The notes beneath the pieces are model-generated. The model was not told the origin of the DNA, made no database searches, and saw only the letters and a program-made list of their open reading frames with translations. This document shows positions 40,609 through 48,507 of a DNA stretch of 61,776 bases, piece after piece. The translations under genes were made by a program, and so were the position numbers. Each line of letters starts with the position of its first letter. Within the stretch, counting starts at the first letter, position 1. Origin of the DNA: Lachnospiraceae bacterium UBA6998 (GTDB lineage Bacteria > Bacillota > Clostridia > Lachnospirales > Lachnospiraceae); assembly GCA_002448395.1 (NCBI GenBank), contig DJXS01000079.1, positions 1-61,776 of the forward strand, read 5' to 3'.

Positions 40609-42045
40609 ATGAAAATTCTGATCGCAGTTTTGCTGCTGATATTGGCATTAGGAGCCGCCGCGCTGGTGCGTACGCTGACGATCCGGGCTCGGAAGTCGGA
40701 CTACGTTCCGCCCAGGGACGATCCGCGCGCCATTCCCTATGCGGAGAAACTCTCGCGGATGGTCAAGTACGACACGACTTCCTATCCGAATACGGACCAG
40801 CGGGAGACATTTCTCGGTTATCACAAGATCCTGGAGGAACTGTTCCCTCTGGTACACGCGCGATTGGACAAAACAGAGATCGGCGGCAGCCTTCTCTACC
40901 ACTGGAAGGGGAAGTCGGATAAGTATCCGGTGGTGCTCATGGGACACCAGGACGTGGTGCCTGTCTCCGGGGAGTGGACGAAGCTGCCTTTTTCGGGCGA
41001 GATCTCTGAGGGGAAAGTCTGGGGCCGCGGCAGCGTAGATACGAAGTGCTCCTGCATGGCCTTCTTCCAGGCGGTGGAAGAACTGCTTGCGGAAGGGTAC
41101 GAGCCTGAACAGGACGTATGGCTCTCGACATCCTGCACTGAGGAGTGGGGCGGACCGGGATGTCCCGCTCTGGTGGAAGAACTTCGGAAGAGGGGAGTTA
41201 AGCCCTGGCTGGTATGCGACGAAGGAGGCGGTCTCTACACGGATCCGATGATGGGGATCAAGGGGAATTTCGCCATGATCGGCGTATCGGAGAAGGGCAG
41301 AGCCAACGTGAAGTTCATCGCGCGGGGCAAGGGCGGACACGCCAGCACCCCGCAGAAAAATTCGCCGATCGCCAGGCTCTCGGCCTTTGTGTGTGATGTG
41401 GAGCGGCACTGTCCCTTCCGCAGCGAGATGGAACCGGAAACAAGGGCTATGCTGGAGGCGCTGGCGCCTGCGGCTTCTTTTCCGATCCGGCTGATCCTTG
41501 AGAATCTGTGGCTCTTCCGCAAACCGATCGAGTGGTTCACGCCGCGCATTAACGGACAGGCAGCTGCCATGCTCAGGACGACGATCACTTTTACGATGGC
41601 TTCGGGATCCAATGCCTATAATGTCATGCCGCGGGAAGCCTGGGTGGGCGCCAACATGCGCTTTGTCCATCATCAGGACATGGAGGAGAGCCTTGAAGTC
41701 ATGAGAAGGATCGCCGCCAAGTATGATCTGGAGATGGAGGTAGTCCACGGGACAGCCTGCACCAGAATGATCGATTACAAGGGCGAAGTTTACCGCTATG
41801 TGGCGGATACAGCTGCCAAAACATTCCCCGGCTGCATCAGCAGTCCCTATATTCTGACGGCGGCGACTGACGCCACCTTTTACGATGAGATCTGCGACAA
41901 CTGCATCCGCTTTGCCCCGATTGTGTACGGGCAGGAGGAGAAGAAGGGGATTCACGGCGTCAACGAGGCGCTTCGCTATGACTGCCTGCCGGGCGCGGTG
42001 GATTTCTATAAGAATCTGATCGTGGATAATCACAAGTCTTTGTGA
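40609..42045 (+). CDS. M20 family metallopeptidase with N-terminal TM anchor
   Basis: A 478-residue M20/M25/M40 peptidase, probably carboxypeptidase PM20D1-like. Residues 1-22 are a TM helix or signal anchor (ILIAVLLLILALGAAALV). The zinc-ligand motifs are VVLMGHQDVVPV (His, Asp), GRGSVDTKCSCMAF (Asp), STSCTEEWGG (catalytic Glu and zinc Glu), LVCDEGGGLYTDP, and a C-terminal HGVNEAL (His). ATG 40609 follows GGAGTG. Its gene ends 12 bp before the promoter of the preQ1 operon. Confidence 0.88.
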   Translation: MKILIAVLLLILALGAAALVRTLTIRARKSDYVPPRDDPRAIPYAEKLSRMVKYDTTSYPNTDQRETFLGYHKILEELFPLVHARLDKTEIGGSLLYHWKGKSDKYPVVLMGHQDVVPVSGEWTKLPFSGEISEGKVWGRGSVDTKCSCMAFFQAVEELLAEGYEPEQDVWLSTSCTEEWGGPGCPALVEELRKRGVKPWLVCDEGGGLYTDPMMGIKGNFAMIGVSEKGRANVKFIARGKGGHASTPQKNSPIARLSAFVCDVERHCPFRSEMEPETRAMLEALAPAASFPIRLILENLWLFRKPIEWFTPRINGQAAAMLRTTITFTMASGSNAYNVMPREAWVGANMRFVHHQDMEESLEVMRRIAAKYDLEMEVVHGTACTRMIDYKGEVYRYVADTAAKTFPGCISSPYILTAATDATFYDEICDNCIRFAPIVYGQEEKKGIHGVNEALRYDCLPGAVDFYKNLIVDNHKSL

Positions 42046-42057
42046 CAGATGCGGCGC

Positions 42058-42085
42058 TTGACTATTTTGTCCGTCATGATATACT
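42058..42085 (+). promoter_or_regulatory. Predicted sigma-A promoter of the preQ1 operon
   Basis: TTGACT (42058-42063), a 16-bp spacer, then TATACT (42080-42085). It lies about 20 bp upstream of the riboswitch. Confidence 0.6.
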
Positions 42086-42103
42086 GATGTAGCGCGTTCG
42101 CGC

Positions 42104-42145
42104 CGACAGTTCGTTTGTACCATCCTGTCGTTAAACAAAACCAGG
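42104..42145 (+). promoter_or_regulatory. preQ1-I-like riboswitch
   Basis: A 6-bp stem CGACAG (42104-42109) with CTGTCG (42125-42130) encloses a 15-nt loop beginning TTCG. The A-rich tail TTAAACAAAACCAGG that follows closely resembles the tail of the known Thermoanaerobacter preQ1-I aptamer. Loop and tail should form the pseudoknot that binds preQ1. A 10-bp hairpin (CGATATATGC 42153-42162 with GCATATATCG 42168-42177) and a terminator at 42210 follow, so control is probably transcriptional. Its position before queDEC genes supports the call. Confidence 0.75.
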
Positions 42146-42209
42146 ACTGCTGCGATATATGCTGCCTGCATATATCGGTATTTTCATTTGGATCTTAAGA
42201 TGAACTTCA

Positions 42210-42239
42210 GCTCCGCGGTGCAGGCCGCGGAGCTTTTTT
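42210..42239 (+). terminator. Riboswitch-controlled terminator
   Basis: A 9-bp stem GCTCCGCGG (42210-42218) with CCGCGGAGC (42225-42233), then six T. It lies just ahead of queD and is probably the off-state of the preQ1 switch. Confidence 0.88.
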
Positions 42240-42260
42240 GCTCTGTTTGGGAGGAAAGCA

Positions 42261-42677
42261 ATGTACTATATCAGATCGGAAAGCAGTTTTGATTCGGCGC
42301 ATTTCCTGAAGGGATATGCCGGAAAGTGCAGCAACCTGCACGGCCACCGCTGGAGAGTGGTGGTGGAACTGCAGGCGGAGGAACTCATCGGCGAGGGGCA
42401 GATGAGAGGTATGGTTCTGGATTTTGGCGACCTGAAGAAATTCCTTGGCGGAATGTGCGACAACCTGGATCACTGCCTGATCTGTGAAGAGGGATCTCTG
42501 AGGCAGAAGACGATCGAAGCCTTGAAAGAGGAGGAGTTCCGGATCGTGGAAGTGCCCTTCAGGCCGACCGCGGAGAACTTCGCGCGGTATTTCTACGAGG
42601 AGACCAAAGCCGCAGGATTTCCGGTACACCGCGTAGAAGTATATGAGACACCGACCAATTATGCGGCGTATGAGTGA
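42261..42677 (+). CDS. queD: 6-carboxytetrahydropterin synthase
   Basis: A 138-residue protein that converts dihydroneopterin triphosphate to 6-carboxytetrahydropterin in preQ1 synthesis. Zinc-ligand and catalytic segments are SSFDSAHFLKGYAGKCSNLHGHRWRVVVEL (His in FDSAHF, Cys in GKCSNLHGH), then MVLDFGDLK and LDHCLI, and a C-terminal VEVYETPTNYAAY with the catalytic Glu. Start with GGAGGAA. First gene of the operon after the riboswitch. The stop overlaps nothing; queE starts 16 bp on. Confidence 0.94.
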   Translation: MYYIRSESSFDSAHFLKGYAGKCSNLHGHRWRVVVELQAEELIGEGQMRGMVLDFGDLKKFLGGMCDNLDHCLICEEGSLRQKTIEALKEEEFRIVEVPFRPTAENFARYFYEETKAAGFPVHRVEVYETPTNYAAYE

Positions 42678-42693
42678 TGCAGGAGCGGATCAG

Positions 42694-43356
42694 ATGAGAG
42701 TTGCGGAAAAGTTTATAAGCATTAACGGCGAGGGAACCCGCGCCGGCGAACTGGCAGTGTTCGTGCGATTCACAGGCTGCAACCTTCGGTGCAGTTACTG
42801 CGACACGATGTGGGCCAATGAGCCGGGATGCCCTTATGAGGAGATGAGCCCCGCACAGATCTGCGATTATGTGCAGTCAACGGGGATCAAAAATGTAACG
42901 CTGACCGGCGGAGAACCTCTTCTTCAGAAGGATATGGGCAAGCTGATCGGCCTTCTTACCACGGACTGCGGCGTCCGTGTCGAAATAGAGACCAACGGCG
43001 CGGTGGACTTGAAGCCCTTCACGAAGCTTCCAGAGGGCAGACCGGTGTTCACGATGGACTACAAGCTTCCGTCCAGCGGATATGAGGACCGGATGATCAC
43101 GGAGAACTTCGGCGTTCTGGAGGCGGAGGACACGGTGAAATTTGTTTCCGGCAGTCCGGAAGATCTTGAGAGAGCCGGTGAGATCATAGAGAAATACGGG
43201 CTTCTTGGACGGTGCCACGTGTATTTCAGCCCGGTCTTCGGGCAGATCGAACCGGTGGAGATCGTGGATTATATGCTGAATAAGCGGATGAACAAGGCCA
43301 GGATCCAGATTCAGATGCATAAGGTGATCTGGGACCCGAATGAGCGGGGAGTCTGA
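42694..43356 (+). CDS. queE: 7-carboxy-7-deazaguanine synthase (radical SAM)
   Basis: A 220-residue radical SAM enzyme that makes 7-carboxy-7-deazaguanine from 6-carboxytetrahydropterin. The cluster motif CxxxCxxC is present as CNLRCSYC (F-x-G-CNLRC), with VTLTGGEPLLQKDMG as the SAM-contacting GGE motif and FTMDYKLPSSG. ATG 42694 follows CAGGAGCGG; an upstream in-frame ATG at 42643 overlaps queD and is rejected. Confidence 0.92.
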   Translation: MRVAEKFISINGEGTRAGELAVFVRFTGCNLRCSYCDTMWANEPGCPYEEMSPAQICDYVQSTGIKNVTLTGGEPLLQKDMGKLIGLLTTDCGVRVEIETNGAVDLKPFTKLPEGRPVFTMDYKLPSSGYEDRMITENFGVLEAEDTVKFVSGSPEDLERAGEIIEKYGLLGRCHVYFSPVFGQIEPVEIVDYMLNKRMNKARIQIQMHKVIWDPNERGV

Positions 43357-43426
43357 TCCGGAAACGACCGGGAAAACATAAGAGACAGCGAAAAATGCAC
43401 CTGAGGCGCAATGGAGAGACTGAAAG

Positions 43427-44005
43427 ATGATTGACGAAAGAGCAATAGAAGAACACATCAGGGGAATTCTGATCGCGCTGGGCGATGACCCGGAGCGCGA
43501 GGGCATTAAGGATACGCCCAAAAGAGTGGCAAAAATGTACTCTGAAGTTTTCGAGGGCATGAATTATACAAACCACGAGATCGCGGAGATGTTCGGCAAG
43601 ACCTTCGAAGAAGGATTTGACGAGGAAATGACCTCTGATCCCGGACGCGTAGTCGTGATGAAGGACATAGATATGTTCTCCTACTGTGAGCACCACATGG
43701 CGCTCATGTACGACATGAAGGCGACCGTGGCTTATGTGCCCGGCGGCAAAGTGATCGGTCTTTCCAAAATAGCGCGCGTCTGCGACATGGTCGGCCGCCG
43801 CCTGCAGCTGCAGGAGAAGATCGGCAGGGACATCGCGGATATCATCTCCGAGATCACAGGCAGCGAAGATGTGGCGGTCACCCTGGAGGCCTGCCACAGC
43901 TGCGTCACAGCTCGGGGCATTAAGAAGACGAATACTAAGACTTACACAGCGGAACTGCGCGGACGCTTCAGGACGGATCCGATGCTGCAGTTCTGCCTTA
44001 AATAA
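43427..44005 (+). CDS. folE: GTP cyclohydrolase I
   Basis: A 192-residue enzyme that converts GTP to dihydroneopterin triphosphate, the first step for both folate and queuosine. Motifs: [21 protein letters not shown], the zinc-binding [12 protein letters not shown] (Cys, His), [20 protein letters not shown] and [17 protein letters not shown] (Cys). Its place inside the que operon supports a role in supplying preQ1. RBS GAGAGAC weak. Confidence 0.95.
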   Translation: MIDERAIEEHIRGILIALGDDPEREGIKDTPKRVAKMYSEVFEGMNYTNHEIAEMFGKTFEEGFDEEMTSDPGRVVVMKDIDMFSYCEHHMALMYDMKATVAYVPGGKVIGLSKIARVCDMVGRRLQLQEKIGRDIADIISEITGSEDVAVTLEACHSCVTARGIKKTNTKTYTAELRGRFRTDPMLQFCLK

Positions 44006-44016
44006 GGGGGAAAAAA

Positions 44017-44709
44017 ATGAAAGCACTGGTTCTGAGCAGCGGCGGCGTGGACTCCACAACGGCGCTCGGCATGGCAATAGCCAAATACGGCAAAGAAAAT
44101 GTGATCGCGCTGTCCATTTCCTACGGACAGAAGCACGATAAGGAAATTCAGGCGGCATCTGCTGTGGCAAAATATTACGGCGTCGAACAGTTATTTCTGG
44201 ACCTGAGCCTGATCTTCAGCTACAGCAACAGTTCCCTTTTGAAACAGTCCACTGAGGAAATCCCTGAGGAGAGCTACGCAGAGCAGATCAAAGAGACAGG
44301 CGGAAACAAGCCTGTGAGCACTTATGTACCTTTTCGGAACGGCTTGTTCCTGTCCTCAGCTGCCAGTATCGCCCTGAGCAAAGACTGCGGCGTGATCTAC
44401 TACGGCGCCCACGCGGACGATGCGGCGGGCTGCGCGTATCCCGACTGCTCTCCTGTATTTAACAACGCGATGAATGAGGCAATCTGGGAAGGCTCCGGAC
44501 GCCAGCTTCGGATCGAGGCGCCCTTTGTCAATATGAACAAGGCAGACATCGTTCGAATCGGTTTGGAACTAGGCGTCCCTTACGAACTGACATGGTCCTG
44601 CTACGAGGGCGGCGAAGAGCCCTGCGGAAAGTGCGGCACCTGCATCGACAGAGCGGCAGCGTTTGCAGCTAACGGAGTTAAAGACCCGGCAATCCGTTTT
44701 AACAATTGA
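44017..44709 (+). CDS. queC: 7-cyano-7-deazaguanine synthase
   Basis: A 230-residue ATP-dependent enzyme that turns 7-carboxy-7-deazaguanine to preQ0. PP-loop SSGGVDSTTALGMA at residues 7-20, GADDAAGCAYPDC-like HADDAAGCAYPDCSP, and the zinc-binding cysteines CYEGGEEPCGKCGTCIDRAAAF at the C-terminus. It starts 11 bp behind folE with AAGGGGG. Confidence 0.95.
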   Translation: MKALVLSSGGVDSTTALGMAIAKYGKENVIALSISYGQKHDKEIQAASAVAKYYGVEQLFLDLSLIFSYSNSSLLKQSTEEIPEESYAEQIKETGGNKPVSTYVPFRNGLFLSSAASIALSKDCGVIYYGAHADDAAGCAYPDCSPVFNNAMNEAIWEGSGRQLRIEAPFVNMNKADIVRIGLELGVPYELTWSCYEGGEEPCGKCGTCIDRAAAFAANGVKDPAIRFNN

Positions 44710-44769
44710 TGGAATTAGCAGAACATAATAGAAAAATGAAACAAAGTCTTATTAGGATGGAGAGGGAAA

Positions 44770-45252
44770 ATGAGAGAGACCGAGGGACTTACACTACTGG
44801 GAAACAAAAATGTGAAATATGACACCGATTACAATCCGGATCTGCTCGAGACATTCGAGAACAAGCACCCGGAGAACGACTACTGGGTCAAGTTCAACTG
44901 CCCGGAGTTCACTTCGCTGTGCCCGATCACCGGTCAGCCTGATTTTGCCAACATCATTATCACCTATGTGCCCGCCACGCGTATGGTGGAGAGCAAGAGC
45001 CTGAAGCTCTATCTCTTTTCCTTCCGCAACCATGGAGATTTCCACGAGGACTGTGTCAACAAGATCATGAAAGACCTGATCAAACTGATGGATCCTAAGT
45101 ACATCGAAGTGCGCGGCCGATTCCTGCCCAGGGGAGGCATTTCCATTGATCCCTGGTGCAATTACGGCAAGCCCGGCACTAAGTGGGAGAAGATCGCTGA
45201 GAATCGTATGATGTGGTTTGACATGAACCCGGAATCGGTTGACAATCGCTAA
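44770..45252 (+). CDS. queF: NADPH-dependent preQ0 reductase
   Basis: A 160-residue short-type QueF that reduces 7-cyano-7-deazaguanine to preQ1. Catalytic Cys in [18 protein letters not shown], the conserved [27 protein letters not shown] motif (Glu and His). It ends the queDE-folE-queCF set. Its stop is 14 bp before the next gene, but that gene is functionally unrelated. RBS GGAGAGGG. Confidence 0.95.
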   Translation: MRETEGLTLLGNKNVKYDTDYNPDLLETFENKHPENDYWVKFNCPEFTSLCPITGQPDFANIIITYVPATRMVESKSLKLYLFSFRNHGDFHEDCVNKIMKDLIKLMDPKYIEVRGRFLPRGGISIDPWCNYGKPGTKWEKIAENRMMWFDMNPESVDNR

Positions 45253-45266
45253 ACGAATTTTCAAAT

Positions 45267-46259
45267 ATGAGTGAATACAAACATGAGAATACGGGCGGCT
45301 GGATCGTGCTCAATGCGCAGCAGTCGGAAGCGGTGAAGACGGCGGAGGGACCGGAAGTCAGGGAGGTAGTGCTGAAGACTCGCCGAGCCCAGTACTATTA
45401 TTTGCTGCGGGTGGCAGACGGGTGCGAAGAGGAGACAGCGGTCCTGTATCGGAATAATGAGAGCGCGATCCCAGTGGTCGATCTTTTGGAAAGAAATAAT
45501 GTGCCGTACCGGATCAGGAATGCGGAAGTGGGCTTTTTCACGCACCGGACGGTGATGGATATTTCGAATATCATTAAACTGGCTTATGATCCCCGTGATG
45601 TCGATGCTTTCATGGCAGTGTACTACAAGCTGGGGTTGTATCTTAACAAGGAGACGGCTTCTCTGGTCTGCGATCTGAGCAGGCGGCTTGGGCTGCCGGT
45701 GCTGGAAACGGCCATCAGATATGCGGACCTGAAACCGATGACACTGAAAAGCCTGAAGTCGATCCGCACGCATCTGGAGAATATGAAGGAAGAGCGGGGG
45801 GATCAGGCGGTTTCCAGAATCGTGCGGCACATGGGATACGGCGAGTATCTGTCCAATGCCGGGATCAGAGACAGTAAGATCTATATTTTGAAAGCGCTCG
45901 GCGTGCAGACTGAGTCGCCGTCTGAGCTGCTGGACCGGATCGGATATCTGGAAGATATTTTCCGCGGAAAGGAGTCGGATCCGGACTGCCCCTTCATTCT
46001 TTCTACGATTCATGCCAGCAAAGGGCTCGAATATGATACAGTGTACTTGATGGACGTGGTCAACGGGTTGTTCCCGGAGGAAGTGCCGGTCAGCATGAAG
46101 TATATGCAGCCCGACGAGCGGCGCGTGTTCGAGGAGGAAAGGCGGCTCTTCTATGTGGGCATGACCAGGGCCAAAAAGCGCCTGTGCGTGTTCACGACGG
46201 AAGCAAAGTCGGTGCTTGCGGATGAACTGTTCGGCAGGGAAAAGGTGAGGAAGCGGTAA
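45267..46259 (+). CDS. UvrD-like helicase lacking the ATP-binding core
   Basis: A 330-residue fragmentary UvrD/PcrA-type protein. Residues 15-32 (LNAQQSEAVKTAEGPE) match the opening Q motif of UvrD helicases, but the next residues jump to domain 2A/2B: EETAVLYRNNESAIPVVDLLERNNVPYRI, FILSTIHASKGLEYDTVYLMDVVNGLFP (motif V), DERRVFEEERRLFYVGMTRAKKRLCVF (motif VI). Walker A, Walker B and about 200-250 residues between are missing, yet the frame is intact. It cannot bind ATP on its own. No good RBS is seen. It is coupled to the next gene (its TAA shares the A of the following ATG). It may be a decayed gene or an accessory DNA-binding subunit. Confidence 0.75.
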   Translation: MSEYKHENTGGWIVLNAQQSEAVKTAEGPEVREVVLKTRRAQYYYLLRVADGCEEETAVLYRNNESAIPVVDLLERNNVPYRIRNAEVGFFTHRTVMDISNIIKLAYDPRDVDAFMAVYYKLGLYLNKETASLVCDLSRRLGLPVLETAIRYADLKPMTLKSLKSIRTHLENMKEERGDQAVSRIVRHMGYGEYLSNAGIRDSKIYILKALGVQTESPSELLDRIGYLEDIFRGKESDPDCPFILSTIHASKGLEYDTVYLMDVVNGLFPEEVPVSMKYMQPDERRVFEEERRLFYVGMTRAKKRLCVFTTEAKSVLADELFGREKVRKR

Positions 46260-48421
46260 TGGCAGCGGAAAGAATGCCTGATTTTAAAGAGATCAACAGG
46301 CTGATCGAGAGCCTTGAGATGCTGGACCGGAGTTTTCAGAGGATCACTGCGGAGTACGAAGGGCATGAGGAGAAGGTGAGGCAGGCCTGCGCGGCGCAGC
46401 TCAAGAAGGAATCTGCCGAATTTCTCAAAGAGATCCCGGTGGAGGAGCTGAAGAATTCCAAGGCCGGCATCCGGATCAGCGCGCTTCAGAGCGCGGGGTA
46501 TAACACGCTGTATGACCTCTATAAGGCGGAGAACTGGAAGCTGCAGAATATTGAGGGGATCGGCGAGAAGCAGATTTCCTCGATCAGAAGTATCATCGGA
46601 GAGTTTTTAACCCGTCTCTCCACAAGAGCCCGCATCAGGCTGACACCCGACAGGGACGACATAGCCTCCAGGACGCTCATTCACGAGATCGCAAGATTTC
46701 GTAAGATCGAGCAGATCAGGAGAGAGGCGGGACCTCTGACGGCGAGTGTTCACGAGACGATCAGCGCGCTGACTGCTGCTGTGACGATACGGAGCCGTTT
46801 CCGCTGGATCTTTTCCTTCGGCGGAACGAAGAATGAAACCATAAGGGCGATCGGCGATATTTTGACCTATTGCAGGAGCGCCGAGTACAACCTGGTGAGG
46901 AGTCTGGTCTCCCAGTACGGCGAAGCCGTAAACATGGGCGTGCTCGACGCGATAGAGGACTTCAAGAAGAACAGCGCCTCTTACTACGCCATTATCGAGC
47001 GGATGACGGGAGCGGGCGCGAAGCGGGAACTGGTATACAGCAGTGTCCCTGCGCAGCTGGCGGAGGAGATCGACGCCTTTCCGCTGAATCTCGATCGGTT
47101 TAAAGGGAATCTTCGCGCCTATCAGGAATTCGGCACGCGGTACATTCTCACTATGAAGAGGGTGCTCCTGGGCGACGAGATGGGCCTTGGCAAGACGATC
47201 CAGGCCATTGCCGCCATGACGCACCTCTACGGGGAGAACAGGCAGAGCCGCTTTCTGGTGGTCTGCCCGGCATCCGTCATGATCAACTGGTGCAGGGAAA
47301 TCCAGAAATTCAGCGACATTCCGGTCAATCTTCTGCATGGGCCTTTGCTGGAAGACGCGCTGCTGAGCTTTACGGAACTCGGCGGTGCAGCCGTGACCAA
47401 CTACGAGAGCATGGGCAAAATAGTGGGAACCATAGACAACCATCTGACCCTTTCCATGCTGGTCATCGATGAGGCGCATTACATCAAGAATCCGGAGGCC
47501 AAGAGGACGCAGTATATCCATGCCCTGGATGATGAGTCGGAGAGGATCCTGCTCATGACAGGAACGCCCCTGGAGAACAAAGTAAGGGAGATGTGTGAGC
47601 TGATCGGTTTCGTTCGCCCGGACATGGTCGAGAACGTGCGCACCTATGCAGGGATGCGGCAGCTTCCCGCTTTCCGGGAGATGCTGGCACCGGTCTATCT
47701 GCGCCGGCAGCGGGACATGGTGCTCGATGAACTGCCCCCTCTGACTGTGGAAGAGGAGTGGTGCGAGATGACGGCGGAAGATGCGGCAGCCTATGGCGTA
47801 GAAGTTATGGGCGGGAATTTTATGGGGATGCGGCGCGTCTCCTACCTGCAGGAGGATCTGCGGACTTCTTCCAAGGCGCATCGTCTTTTTGAACTCTGTG
47901 ACCAGGCGATGGAAGGGCGGCAGAAAGTGATCGTCTACTCTTATTTCCGGGAGACGATCCGCAAGGTATGTGATTTCCTGGGACCTGTGGTCATCGGATC
48001 GATCACCGGGAGCACGCCTCCCGAGGAGAGGCAGGATCTGATCGACAGATTCTCACAGACTCCGGAGGGAGCTGTTCTGGTCTGCCAGATCCAGGCCGGC
48101 GGCACAGGACTCAATATCCAGGCTGCGGGCATCGTGATCTTCTGTGAGCCGCAGATCAAGCCCTCCCTCACATGGCAGGCTATTTCCAGAGTCTACCGGA
48201 TGGGCCAGGTGCAGAACGTGCTGGTCTACCATCTGCTGTGTGAGAACACTGTGGATGAGGCCATGCAGGAGATCCTGGCTGTCAAAGAAGAGGAATTTGA
48301 CATGTTCGCCCATGATTCGGCGATCGCTGAAGCGGCCGACGGGCTGGCTGATAAAGAATGGATAAGACAGATCGTCGAGAGGGAGAAACGAAAATATCTT
48401 CCGGCAGTGATAAACGAATGA
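46259..48421 (+). CDS. SNF2/DEAD-type DNA-dependent ATPase
   Basis: A 720-residue protein. The N-terminal 230 residues include a helix-hairpin-helix-like segment (LYDLYKAENWKLQNIEGIGEKQIS), which suggests DNA binding. The SNF2 ATPase starts at about 275: LRAYQEFGTRYILTMKRVLLGDEMGLGKTIQAIAAM (motif I), VVCPASVMINWCREI (Ia), MLVIDEAHYIKN (DEAH, II), LLMTGTPLENKV (III), VIVYSYFRET and QIQAGGTGLNIQAA (V), SRVYRMGQVQNVLVYHLL (VI). It would remodel or translocate on DNA with ATP. Coupled with the truncated UvrD-like protein upstream; a bidirectional-looking terminator follows. Confidence 0.88.
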   Translation: MAAERMPDFKEINRLIESLEMLDRSFQRITAEYEGHEEKVRQACAAQLKKESAEFLKEIPVEELKNSKAGIRISALQSAGYNTLYDLYKAENWKLQNIEGIGEKQISSIRSIIGEFLTRLSTRARIRLTPDRDDIASRTLIHEIARFRKIEQIRREAGPLTASVHETISALTAAVTIRSRFRWIFSFGGTKNETIRAIGDILTYCRSAEYNLVRSLVSQYGEAVNMGVLDAIEDFKKNSASYYAIIERMTGAGAKRELVYSSVPAQLAEEIDAFPLNLDRFKGNLRAYQEFGTRYILTMKRVLLGDEMGLGKTIQAIAAMTHLYGENRQSRFLVVCPASVMINWCREIQKFSDIPVNLLHGPLLEDALLSFTELGGAAVTNYESMGKIVGTIDNHLTLSMLVIDEAHYIKNPEAKRTQYIHALDDESERILLMTGTPLENKVREMCELIGFVRPDMVENVRTYAGMRQLPAFREMLAPVYLRRQRDMVLDELPPLTVEEEWCEMTAEDAAAYGVEVMGGNFMGMRRVSYLQEDLRTSSKAHRLFELCDQAMEGRQKVIVYSYFRETIRKVCDFLGPVVIGSITGSTPPEERQDLIDRFSQTPEGAVLVCQIQAGGTGLNIQAAGIVIFCEPQIKPSLTWQAISRVYRMGQVQNVLVYHLLCENTVDEAMQEILAVKEEEFDMFAHDSAIAEAADGLADKEWIRQIVEREKRKYLPAVINE

Positions 48422-48434
48422 TTATTCTTCACAC

Positions 48435-48468
48435 AAAAAAAGGACTGTATGTGCAGTCCTTTTTTTTA
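48435..48468. terminator. Terminator after the SNF2 gene
   Basis: AAAAAAAGGACTG (48435-48447) pairs with CAGTCCTTTTTTT (48454-48466) around TATGTG. The symmetry of A and T runs lets it act for both convergent genes. Confidence 0.92.
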
Positions 48469-48507
48469 TTCGAGTATTGATTTTGAGCATCGGAGCTTTC
48501 GCCGGGA

